A DNA stretch of 64,000 bases from Symbiodinium natans (lineage: Eukaryota; Sar; Dinophyceae; Suessiales; Symbiodiniaceae): NCBI GenBank assembly GCA_905221605.1, contig CAJNDS010001524.1, forward strand, positions 355,501-419,500, in the 5' to 3' direction. The notes under the pieces are model-generated. The model was not told the DNA's origin and made no database searches. It saw only the letters and a list, made by a program, of their open reading frames with translations. Position 1 is the first letter of the stretch, and the number at the start of each line of letters is the position of its first letter. Of this stretch, positions 1 through 9,037 are shown one piece after another. The position numbers were made by a program, and so were the translations under genes.

Positions 1-435
1 AAGCAGCGCAGGGAGCGGTTCAGTGCTTTGGGTGAACCGTGCGGCGGCTAAAAAAATCTAAGTATGACTTTAGGGCTTTAGATCGAAATGTTTCTGTGAT
101 CTGCCCAAAATCATGTATGGTTCAGCAATACTTTTATCGATATCGAAACCGCATCGGTATCGAACCGTGAGATGTCGCCAGGAGGCGGTATCGTTGTTGG
201 ATCGAACCGAAACAGACCAGTATCGCGACAAATCGACATCAAGGTCGCATGCTGATCCATTAGGCCGCGGGGGGCTTTCAATTTCTCAAACTCTTATCTC
301 AAGCCCCTAAGGCCCCAAGGCCCCCCAAGCCCAAAACCCGAAGCCCAGAAAGAAAACCGCACCTGCTAGTGCGAAGAAAAACCAAACGTGATTGTTTTTG
401 CACATGGAAATAGACCTACACCCGAAACCCTGAAC

Positions 436-547
436 CCTGAGCTCCTGCCCGAGATCAAAGCGGCCGTGCGCCAAAACGTTGGCCAACGGCGTGAGCGAGA
501 TGTTCAGCCTGTGGTCCCAGGGCGCTTTGCTGTCCATACGATCAACT
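436..547 (-). CDS. candidate exon, hypothetical protein
   Basis: Open frame on the minus strand after a possible acceptor (TCAAG), with ATG at 537-535. It gives 34 codons beginning MDSKAPWDHRLNISLTPLAN and runs to AGG before GTTCAGGG. Two readings are possible. A 20-nt intron (GTTCAGGGTTTCGGGTGTAG) would join in phase to a second open stretch below 416. Alternatively, unspliced reading runs to a stop at 307-309 and adds a hydrophobic tail (VWFFFALAGAVFFLG), which could be a C-terminal membrane anchor. No family is recognised. The 3' part is rich in AGGGTTT-like motifs, so the tail may be repeat-derived. Confidence 0.35.
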
Positions 548-617
548 CTTGATTACGGTTTATAGGGTTCAGGGTCTTAAGGGCGTAGTGTTGACCTTAC
601 GGGCTTTACGACTAGTA

Positions 618-726
618 CCTTGTGAACCACCTGAACCTAAAAAGGGCCTGTCGTTCACATACCCTACATCGGGATCATGGTAGCATAGGGTACATGACCC
701 CAAGTGTCGTGTTCATCTGGTCCCTA
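618..726. mobile_element. family D inverted-repeat element
   Basis: Copy of the D consensus: left end CCTTGTGAACCAC-CTGAACC, middle CACATACCCTACATCGGGAT with a GTAGCATAGGGT core, right end GTTCATCTGGTCCCTAG. Complete D copies have complementary ends CTTGTGGACCA / TGGTCCACAAG, so they begin with GT and end with AG. Confidence 0.55.
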
Positions 727-895
727 GACCCTAAACCCTAAACCCCCACATATCTGGTGGGCGTTCTAGGGGAAACTCCGAGGGACCCTCTGCGTCTCCA
801 GGGTTTAGGGTTTAGGGTTTAGGGTTTTTTAGGGCATAGGGCCTAGGGCTCAGGGTAGATGTGTTTCTTTCATATTGAATCCTTCAGCTAACCCG

Positions 896-1189
896 ATGTT
901 AGGATCCCCTTGTGAAAGCCCACAACCGGGGCCGTCGCCCGACGACGAAGACTTGGCAAAGGAAGGCAAACCTTTGCACGAAGACCTGCCGTCGGCCGCA
1001 GCCGCAGAATTCAACCCCTTACAGGGTTTAGGGTTTAGGGTTTAGGGCTTAGGGTTCGGCAACCAACCAGAACCACAAAAACCATGCGACAAGGAACCCA
1101 GTGTTGAGGCACAAGCCAGCACACGCAGAAAAACAAACGCTTCAGGGACCCTGCGCCTTTCTGTTATCCGCGACTTCTCGGGGAACTGA
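896..1189 (+). CDS. candidate two-exon gene with a 27-nt telomere-repeat intron
   Basis: Exon 1 is 896-1025, starting at ATG; it includes the acidic stretch PSPDDEDLAKEGKP. The proposed intron is 1026-1052 (GT at the first array unit, CTTAG at the end). Exon 2 is 1053-1189, with TGA at 1187. The join keeps phase 1, while reading through the array hits TAG. Against it: the minus strand of 1053-1224 is also open and joins in phase to an open islet at about 1301-1413 across the 1226-1298 array. Strand is therefore uncertain and one of the two readings must be accidental. Confidence 0.25.
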
Positions 1190-1225
1190 AAAGAATTCTG
1201 TGCCTTTGCGATAGCGGCTTGGTTT

Positions 1226-1298
1226 CCCTAAACCCTAAACCCTAAACCCTGAACCCTAAACCCTAAACCCTAAAACCCTAAACCCTTAACCCTAAACC
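1226..1298 (-). repeat. CCCTAAA array (TTTAGGG on minus strand)
   Basis: About ten units with few variants (CCCTGAA, CCCTAAAA), ending in CCCTTAACCCTAAACCC. It separates two islets open on the minus strand and could be an intron there. Confidence 0.85.
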
Positions 1299-1704
1299 CA
1301 AAGCAGGTCTGGGCAGCTCTTTGACCCCTGAGCCCCCCCCTCTGCACCCAACGCGGAAGCCCGTAAAACCCTCGCCCTGGATGCCGCAGGGATGAAGCTA
1401 GCCTCAGGGCTCGAGTTTAGGGTTTAGGGTTTAGGGTTTAGGGAACAACGCATATAGAACCCTAACAACCCCAATATATACATTTGTAAATTACATATAT
1501 ATATATATGTGCAACCCTAAGTAAGAACCCCTATGTAACCCCAATAAAAGGGGAACGCGGGCGAGAAGCTCTGAAGCCTTCTCATCCCAGGAGCTGACGG
1601 GACTGAGCCAGCTCGGCTGGTGTTGCGTCTCCTTCTTCGGTGTCGAGATTCGGGTTTAGGGTTTAGGGTTGAGGGTTTAGGGGGGGGACGGCCTTCTAGA
1701 TACG

Positions 1705-1808
1705 ACCTTGTGGGACCACATGAACCCTGCAAAAGGGGGTCATATACCCTGTGCTACTATAACTCCTATTGAGTTACGTGAATCATTAGGGTTCATGTGA
1801 TTCCCAAA
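1705..1808. mobile_element. family D inverted-repeat element
   Basis: Left end ACCTTGTGGGACCACATG, then GGGTCATATACCCTGTGCTA, ending GGGTTCATGTGATTCCCAA. It is preceded by a short TTTAGGG array and poly-G. Confidence 0.6.
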
Positions 1809-1907
1809 ATAGTTTTGCTTCCGGACTCAGGGAACCTATATCCCCTTGTATAGCCCTTCAGGTGATTCCATCAGGAACTGGTTGGTAAATCCCATATATA
1901 ACTCCCT

Positions 1908-1995
1908 TAACCCTAAACCCTAAACCCTAGACCCTAGACCCTAAACCCTAAACCCTAAACCCTAAACCCCAAACCCTAAACCCTAAACCCCAACC
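1908..1995 (-). repeat. CCCTAAA array
   Basis: About twelve units with CCCTAGA and CCCCAAA variants, interrupting plain sequence with no recognised gene on either side. Confidence 0.85.
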
Positions 1996-2235
1996 CTTTC
2001 AAGGATCATATCGGGAACTGGTCTTCAGTGGCATCGGAGAACGGGAGCCTCTGAAGGCTTTCAGGCATCCTACTCGGAGGCATAACTGCACACATATCCC
2101 CAACTATTCTCTAGCGTTTCGGGTTTAGGGTTTAGGGTTTAGGGTTTAGAAGGGGCTCATAAGTGGGTTGTAAGTACCGCTCAGTTTGGAACTGGGTTCA
2201 TAAGTACCATGAACCTCCCAAGCGCTTGACACACC

Positions 2236-2436
2236 ATGGATGGCAGTCCATTGGCGCAGGGTTTTAGGATTTTAGGGTTTAGGGTCTCAGGGTTTAGGGT
2301 TCTAGGGTTTAGGGGTTTTAGGGTTTTAGGGTTCTAGGGGAGAAGGGAGAGTGCGTAAAAAAGAGGCCTGCGGATATTCAAGGTAACCCCCCCCCCCCCC
2401 CCCCCCCCCCCTTCACCCAACAAACCCCCCCCCCCC

Positions 2437-2490
<54 letters not shown>

Positions 2491-3430
2491 ATGCTCAATT
2501 CCACATTTCCTCTGCCATGTTTGGTAGGATTCCTATTGCTTTTTATTCGGAATCCTTCTAATTTCAAGAGGATTTCTATTAATGTAACAAGATTTCTATT
2601 TGCCTTCTTTTTTCGTAGCATTTCTAATCGGACTTCTACTAATTTTAATAGCAGTTCAATCAATTGTAATAGGAGTTGAACTTAATTCGACAAGGATTTC
2701 TATTATTTCAATACGAATCCCGTTAAACCTAATACAAATCTTATTAGAAGGGATAAAAATCTCATTCATATTATTAGAAATCTTTCAAAAGTAACAAAAA
2801 CCCGATTAGAATCAAAAGAAGTCCTATTAAAACGTTAATTAAAATCAAGTGAAACCCTATTAAGAACACTGTTATTGACCAAGGGGGGGGGGGGGGGGGG
2901 CCCCCCCCCCCCCCCCCTTGAACAAGAGGGGGGGGGAGGGGGGGGGGGGGGGGGCATTGAACAAGAGAGGGGGGGGGGGAGGGGGGGGGGGGGGGCTGGC
3001 TTATGTTCCCGCAGGCCGCAGTGGCGCGCACTATCGGTTTAGGGGTTTTAGGGTTTAGGGCTTTAGGGTTTTAGGGTTTAAGGCCTTAGGGTTTTAGGGT
3101 CTTAGGGTGTTTTAGGGCTGTAGGCTCCTTTCGCTGGCCCGCTGCGGGCGCTGGACTGCTCCCCGGCAAAGCCCAAACCCACGAGGGTTTAGGGTTTAGG
3201 GTTTATAGGGTTTAGGGTTTAGGGTTTAGGGTTTAGGGTTTAGGGTTTAGGGTTTAGGGTTTAGGGTTTAGGGTTTAGGGTTTAGGGTTTAGGGTTTAGG
3301 GTTTACAAACGGAAGCGCGCTTTGGGAGCGCGCGGTAGTCTGCAGGGTGCTTGAAGGAGGATTTACGGTGATTCTTGAGGGTTTTAGGGTTGTAGTGTTT
3401 CAGGGTTTACCCTTAAATCCTACGAACTGA
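2236..3430 (+). CDS. candidate five-exon gene with array introns, hypothetical protein
   Basis: Exons 2236-2260 (ATG, with in-frame TGA just upstream), 2338-2382, 3022-3036, 3124-3186 and 3300-3430 (TGA) sum to 279 nt, 92 residues. All four introns are phase 1 and GT-AG. Introns 2261-2337, 3037-3123 and 3187-3299 are TTTAGGG-type arrays almost from end to end; intron 2383-3021 is a poly-C / AT-rich / poly-G block. The last exon reads without a stop for 42 codons after the join and includes SALWERAVVCRVLEGGFTVI. No domain is recognised. Four consecutive in-phase joins make this one of the best array-intron cases here. Acceptor choice (especially at 3021) was mine, and a 15-nt exon is unusually short. 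Confidence 0.45.
2383..3021. repeat. poly-C / AT-rich / poly-G block
   Basis: Starts GTAACCCCC with long C runs (2387-2490), continues with about 390 bp of AT-rich sequence built from degenerate copies of a GGATTTCTATTA-like motif, and ends with G and C runs (2883-3000) and CCGCAG. Two copies of TTGAACAAGAG lie between G runs. The complementary homopolymer ends could pair. It may be an intron of the surrounding candidate gene. Homopolymer lengths may contain assembly error. Confidence 0.6.
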
Positions 3431-3579
3431 ACCCGAAAGCCTGTGGCTCTAGTCCATCTGCTTCATCAGTGGTGGATTCTGCAGCCCATGGGGTGATTCT
3501 TCTAACACGGCCCAGAATATGTCGGGCCCTAAGTAATGTTAGAACTCACCATGTACGCTTTGGGTTCTTCAGGTCAACC
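3420..3579 (-). CDS. candidate 3' exons with a 21-nt intron
   Basis: Minus strand: a 30-nt exon (3550-3579) after CCCCAG at the end of a family D copy, then donor GTGAGT, a CTAAC branch-like motif and TTAG within only 21 nt (3529-3549). Exon 3420-3528 follows, open for 35 codons (ARHILGRVRRITPWAAESTT) to TAG. Reading without splicing hits TAA. If real it converges tail to tail with the plus-strand candidate ending at 3430. A plus-strand reading of part of this region is also open, so strand is not certain. Confidence 0.35.
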
Positions 3580-3755
3580 CTGGGGCCCGCAATGAACCCG
3601 AAAAATTGGGGGTCACATACCCAATGCTACCAATCCCTATGAGGGTATATGAACCTTATACTACTATAATCCCTAGTAAGGTATATACTCTTATAATCCC
3701 ATTTGGGGTGCATGAACCGTAGACCCCATTAGGGTTCTAATGGTCCCCAAGGCGC
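3579..3755. mobile_element. family D element, enlarged copy
   Basis: Contains AATGAACCCGAAAAATTGGG, repeated ATATGAACC / TACTACTATAATCCC modules and right end GGGTTCTAATGGTCCCCAAG. It is longer than other D copies because the internal palindromic module is repeated. Confidence 0.5.
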
Positions 3756-3975
3756 AGCAGCCAGTCCTGGAGTATGGGCGCATCCACCCTGTCATGGCCA
3801 ACACGTCGTTGGGAAGCCCCGGAAGGGTGGGGGCATTCTTGGATTGTAGCGGCTGAGATGAGGGCTTAGGGTTTAGGGTTTGGGGTTTAGGGCTTAGGGT
3901 TTGGGGTTGAGGGTTGGGGGTTGGAGGTTTGGGGCGCAAGCTTGAGACGGTCACAGTCCTAGAGAATTCTGGTAG

Positions 3976-4699
3976 ACCTTTCCGGCAGCCATTCTGCACC
4001 TCCCGGGTGGAGAATCAGCAGCTCTAGTTTAGGGTTAGGGTTAGGGGTTAGGGTTTAGGGTTTAGGGTTTAGGGTTTAGGGTTTAGGGTTTAGGGTTTAG
4101 GGTTTAGGGTTTAGGGTTTAGGGTTTGGGGTTTAGGGTTTAGGGTTTAGGGTTTAGTCTAGGCTTGTTCCGACTTGTCAGTGCGCACTCTTTGCCCGGTT
4201 CCCCACTTCGTTTGCCACAAGCATGATGAGTAGAAACACAAGAACCATCTGGTGGGGGTTTCCGAAAATAGGGGCACCCTTTTGGGTGTCCCTTTCAGGC
4301 GATTCTACGGGGTACCCCTATTTTGGGGGGAAAAAAACCCTAAACCCTAAACCCTAAACCCTAAAACCCTAAAACCCTAAACCCTAAACCCTAAACCCTA
4401 AACCACCTTAGCGCAGAGGAGTCAATCGTGCCGGTACCACGTGGTGATGCTCAGCTGCGCCGGCTCAGTGGATGACCTCGGAGTGGTCAACCTGGCCCAG
4501 AAGGGTTTAGGGTTTAGGCTTTAGGGTTTAGGGCTGAGAAGCTTAGTAGGCCAGTAACCATATTGTAATAAGGGCACCCTTTTTGTTGCTGGTTACTTGG
4601 TAAGGGAACCCAGAACCCAAAAAAAGGTAAAGGGTGCCGCTGGGCTACCAAGGAAGAGACAGGTTGAGACAAGGAGCCTGCAACCCCGAGCACCCCTAA
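3976..4699 (+). CDS. candidate four-exon gene with array and family B introns
   Basis: Exons 3976-4026, 4157-4251, 4419-4504 and 4653-4699 (TAA) sum to 279 nt in one frame; the 5' end may lie further upstream. Intron 4027-4156 is an almost pure TTTAGGG array. Intron 4252-4418 holds a hairpin (AAAATAGGGGCACCC / GGGTACCCCTATTTT) plus a CCCTAAA array. Intron 4505-4652 is a short array plus a complete family B element ending CTACCAAG. Exon 3 has GC-rich third codon positions and reads SQSCRYHVVMLSCAGSVDDL. No family is recognised. The acceptor of exon 3 (GCAGAG) was chosen among three nearby AGs. Confidence 0.45.
4542..4652. mobile_element. family B inverted-repeat element, copy 1
   Basis: CTTAGTAGGCCAGTAACCAT ... 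GGTGCCGCTGGGCTACCAAG, with the inner pair AAGGGCACCCTTTTT / AAAAAAAGGTAAAGGGTGCC. The whole element can fold on itself. It ends exactly where the downstream candidate exon begins. Confidence 0.75.
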
Positions 4700-5010
4700 A
4701 CCCTATACCGTATACCCCCCAAACCTAAAGATCCTGGGACCGAAAATAGATCTTTAAGGACACAACAATTGTCCCTGGAGACGCAGGGTGTGCGGGGGGT
4801 TTGGTCGTCATAAACTTATGGTTTTGGGCTTAGGGTCTAGGGCTTACATAAATGCGCCACGGACGGCCATGATGCAGAACAGCCCCTCTGCGCATTCTCT
4901 TCAACTGCAAGCGAGGGGTGGAGGGCAAGCAAGAATCATCAAACCTTTGTAACATCCGCACGGTCCCCCCCCCCGCGACCCCCGCCCCCGCCCCTGACAT
5001 TACACACTTC

Positions 5011-5038
5011 CATGGATTGGGGGGGGGGGGGGGGGGGG
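5011..5038 (+). repeat. poly-G tract
   Basis: About 18-20 G after GGATT. Similar poly-G or poly-C tracts occur near 10138, 18682, 21189, 21959, 23950, 25285, 57191, 60926 and 63315. Confidence 0.8.
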
Positions 5039-5261
5039 CTGGGGATTCTAAGATGCGGGTGATGTCGCAACCATGATGCCATGACCCTGCAGGCGAAACA
5101 ATAAAACATGTTCAGTGGTTCGAAATATGAACAACAATGGAACTCCCTGGCCGTGGTAGATCGTCCCTCCTCCTATCCCTAAACCCTACCTGCAGCCCAA
5201 TACCTACTTCTTCTAGGTTGCCTTAACACAGATTCCATGATCATAAGGAAACCCACTTAAG

Positions 5262-5463
5262 GAGAGCAGATTCTGGGTTTTTCCGGGCCGTCCTCCAACC
5301 CTTGAAGCCTCGCAAACCTGCCGGGGGCGGCATGTGATGGCGCCGGTAGGCCAGTTCCAAGCCGCCACGGCAGTGGCAGACAAAGAAGAAAAGCGCCGGC
5401 AGGGCCTCGGACAAAATGGGAAAGTGTGCTTCGAGGGGGCTGTACGACCTGAACCTCACAAGG
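5262..5463 (+). CDS. candidate exon, hypothetical protein
   Basis: Plus-strand frame open from a TAA near 5242 to beyond 5463, after a possible acceptor TTAAG. It reads RHVMAPVGQFQAATAVADKE followed by a basic-acidic stretch, and ends AAGG before GTTTATGG. A family D copy appears to start inside its last 20 bases, so the true exon end may be nearer 5440. The opposite strand is also open here (5459-5241), so strand is not certain. Confidence 0.35.
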
Positions 5464-5580
5464 GTTTATGGTTCACATACTAAGAATAGGGACTATAGTA
5501 TACACACCTTAATAGTCATCATGGTTGTATAGGGTTCATATACCCTTGAGTAAAGCTTACGGTAGTATAGGGTAGATGGT
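5441..5580. mobile_element. family D element
   Basis: TGTACGACCTGAACCTCACA, GGTTCACATACTAAG, then a long imperfect palindrome around ATAGGGTTCATATACCC. Confidence 0.45.
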
Positions 5581-5680
5581 CACTTCTAATAATTATGAGC
5601 CTTTTTTTGAGTACCCTAACTATTAGGGGCCGCCCTATAATAGTAACCCCAAAAGGGACCACGACTTGGCGAAGTGACCA

Positions 5681-5790
5681 TACAAGTAGGGGCCCCCTTA
5701 CTACACTAACCTTAGTTAAGGGAGTTATAAACTACATAGTAAGACTTATAATCCAATTTAGGACCCTTATAACCCTATTTATGACTAAGG
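5681..5790. mobile_element. family A element, right end replaced by an array
   Basis: Begins TACAAGTAGGGGCCCCCTTA and follows the A consensus (CTTAGTTAAGGGAGTTATAA, then TAATCCAATTTAGGACCC) to ATTTATGACTAAGG. There the expected GGGGCCCC end is missing and TTTAGGG units start. Confidence 0.65.
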
Positions 5791-6263
5791 TTTAGGGTTT
5801 AGGGTTTAGGGTCTTAGAGTTCATTTGGTTCCCAAGGTTCTTGCTGCGAAGATAGAGTCAAGCTTGCAGTCTCCAAGGATATATGTACATGTACATATAG
5901 CGAGGCTTGGGCTTTAGGGTTTAGGGTTTAGGGCTTAGGGTTTAGGGTTTAGGGTTTAGGGTTTTAGAAAGGTGTCGCCCCGGTGACGCCAGCTCCCTTG
6001 AAGCCCGACTGCACAAGTCGTCCGTTTCATATCTTTGAATCGGAACGCTTTCAACCACCCTCAACAGTGCGACATGAGCATATACCCTAACAGGGATTAT
6101 GGTAGTGTGGGGTTCATATACCTAATTAGGGCTTATAGTAGTAAAGGGTTTGACCTTCAGAAATAATCTTGATCATGCCCTTGCGCTCAGCCCTGTGCAG
6201 CGACAACGACGCCGCAGGAGAAGTAGACGATGACCTGAGGCAAAGTTGTGGGGTTTAGGGCTT

Positions 6264-6434
6264 CCATGCAGGGGCCCCCCCTACTGTTCAATAGGGTTTA
6301 GGGTTTAGGGGTTTAGGGTTTAGGGTTTCGGGTTTAGGGTTATAAGGGCCCTAAATTTGTCTTACTACTTAGAATATCATTCCTTTCTAAACTAAACTAA
6401 AGTTGGAATTGTACGGGGGCCCCATTACTTGCAG
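6264..6434. mobile_element. family A element with a TTTAGGG array inside
   Basis: Ends CATGCAGGGGCCCCCCCTAC and CGGGGGCCCCATTACTTGCA match the A family. In the middle, where other copies read ATAGGGTTATAAGGGCC, this copy has ATAGGG followed by about six telomere-like units (6292-6340) and then TTATAAGGGCC. The array therefore sits exactly at a native AGGGTT seed. Confidence 0.7.
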
Positions 6435-8926
6435 GGTTTAGGGGGTTGTGGGGTTTGGGGCTTCGAAGGCTGAGAAGGATTTTGCGCTTGAGCTGGGCTT
6501 CAAAAGCTGCCACTCCACAGGCCAGGATTTAGGGTTTAGGGTTTACCGTTTAGGGTTTAGGATTTAGGGGTTTAGGGTTTTAGGGTTTAGGGTTTAGGGC
6601 TTGAGCCAGAGGCGTGCGCCCAGAAAGGGCGGCTTTCGGTTTTTCGATCGCTGAAGCCCCTCAAAAACCCTTAAACCCTCAACCCTGAACCCTAATTTCG
6701 GACCCAACAGAATAATTACAAGTGTGCTCTACAAGTCTCCATGCTCTCATTTGGCGGCTTAGGGTTTAAGGTTTAGTGCCGTCTACAACAAAGCTCCACC
6801 CTTCACACACAAACCCTAAACCCTAAAAACTAACCTAAACTCTAAACCCCTTAACCCTGACCCCGAGAAGCCCTAAGTTGCAACCCATCACTCGCGAGTC
6901 AAAGGCTTCGGAGGATTCAAGGTTTAGGATTTGGCCTGGGACCAAGATGGCCGGTGGAGCATGCTTCAGGAATCCAGCGTTCTTCCCCTCTGAAGCCCGA
7001 AAGAGGCAAACTCCGCAATAATAAGCCAAAACCCTAAACCCTAAACCCTACACCCCAAAGTACCACGAACCTCCAAGTAGGCTCCGCGCGGAGGAGTCTC
7101 CGCAGTCTGGGGCGAAGCGGGCGAGCCGGGCGGCCGCCTCATTTTGGGCTTGGGCTTGGGGTTTAGGGTTTAGGGTTTAGGGTTTAGGGTTTAGGGTTTA
7201 GGGTCTAGGGTCTAGGGTTTAGGGTTTATTTTTGGGTTTGGGGTTGAGGGTTAGGGTTTAGGGCTGTAGGGTTCAGGGTGGAGGTTCTAGAGTTTTGGGG
7301 GGGTTCAGAGGGGTCAGAAGTAGGACTAAACGTACCTAGTTCAGGTTGCCATATAGGTGCCCTTATAGCTCGGCGTAGAACGCTTGACTACCCATGAATG
7401 AGCCTATAAACAACCCGAAAACAGGGCTTCCTTGTCGGGTTGGATCCGTTTTGAGATTCGTAGGGGGCATGAACGGCACCGTGGTTTACCGAAAGACACC
7501 ACCTGGGACCTCTGCCAGCATTGCCCTGCAAAGCATGACCCTACAAAAACCCCAAACCCGAAACCCTTTACTGCGCCTTCCTGGCCACCTGAGTAGGCAA
7601 GTTGTTTAGGGTTTAGGGTTTAGGGTTTAGGGTTTAGGGTTTAGGGTTTAGGGTTTAGGGTTTAGGGTTTAGGGCCCACGGTTATGAACCCCCACAGCGC
7701 GGTTTGTTGGCTCGGTTTTGGCAGGCTCCGTTCTGCGTGCTCGACAATGCTATGAGTTGCCCTTGAGGCTCAGGAACTCAGAAACTTGAGCATGTGCGCA
7801 GCGGCCCAAACTCCGGCTCCTAAATGTGCACGCTGTGCTACACGCAGGGGCTGCCCACGTATAAATAGGATTATGAGGACCCGAAATTAGGTTTTTATAG
7901 CAGTCTTTCTTCTGGGTTATACCACCCTTAACTGACTAAAGACCCTAAACCCTAAACCCGAAACCCTAAACCCTAAACCCTAAACCCTAAGGGGGACCCT
8001 ACTTGTATGGCTCTACGCCATGCCCGATGGGTCGTCACACATTCAGCGCGCCGGAGTTCAGCCCATGGCTCACGTCAAAAGTGTGCTTCGCAAAGCAACT
8101 GGCGCGCCGATAGGGTTTAGGGTTTAGGGTTTAGGGTTTAGGGCTTAGGGTTTAGGGCTTTAGGGCTTTAGGGCTTAGGGCTTTAGGGCTTTAGGGCTTA
8201 AGGCTTAGGGTTTAGGGGTTTAGGGCTTAGGGCTTCAGGACTTAGACTAGGAGCCCTTAAGGCAGCAATACCTGCAAGATGAAGGGTGCAATTACAATAA
8301 CCTCAGTGGACTTATCACCCAATTCAGGGCCCTAAAAACCCTATCTAAAACTAGGAAGCTCCCACAGTGGCCGAGAGGCTGGGTACTGTTAAGTTGGGCT
8401 AAGCTATGTGAGGTAGGGTTTATTGCTTGTACCCCTGAAAGGACACCCAATATGTACACTCACCAATATTATAAGGGAACCTTATATACACTCACCAAAA
8501 AACACTCACCAAAAACGGAAATATAATCCCTGCCTGCTATGCATGTCACTTTGCCTAAATGGGCCTAAATTGTGCGTAGCAGGCTAGCGGAGCTGCTCCG
8601 GGTTTAAGGGCTAAGGTTTAAGGTTTACGCAGTGAGCGCCCCAGCTGCATGGAAAACAGGGCAAACAAAGTGCTATTCAAGGGTTGTTGGACCCCATTCT
8701 GGGTTTGCGTGGGTTTGACATGACGCTAGCAACCTAAACACCTACAACCCTCAAAACCCCAAGACCCTCAAACCCTCAAACCCTCAAAGCCTAAAACCCT
8801 CAAACCCCCAAAAATAAGAAATTCCTCCCACCCACCCCCCCCCCCCTAAATAAGAAACCCAGCCCCTCGATTTCTTAAATTCGAAAGTCAACCCTGAAGA
8901 GTCGACATATATTAGGATCGCTGTTG
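6435..8926. other. array mosaic without recognised gene
   Basis: Many short TTTAGGG/CCCTAAA arrays; the larger ones are 7158-7228, 7602-7674 (about ten perfect units) and 8111-8235 (degenerate, with CTTTAGGG variants). A degenerate family A copy may lie at 8270-8365. Islets between arrays (for example 6840-7020, 7394-7600) have open frames on one or both strands, but no chain was resolved. Confidence 0.6.
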
Positions 8927-9037
8927 CTTAGTAGTCCAGCAACCATATTAGAATAAGAGCACCCTTTTTGAGGGTGGGTTACTTTGTCAACAACCCAGGG
9001 CCAAAAACAGGGGTAAAGGGTACCACTGGGCTACCAC
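8927..9037. mobile_element. family B element, copy 2
   Basis: CTTAGTAGTCCAGCAACCAT ... GGTAAAGGGTACCACTGGGC TACCA. Same length and inner hairpin as copy 1. Confidence 0.75.

Noticed and set aside
2334-2663. Glycine-rich frame on the minus strand
   Set aside because: Poly-C on the plus strand gives poly-Gly; no flanking coding signal.
3184-3304. A true chromosome end
   Set aside because: Arrays are short, occur in both orientations throughout, and are flanked by unique DNA on both sides.
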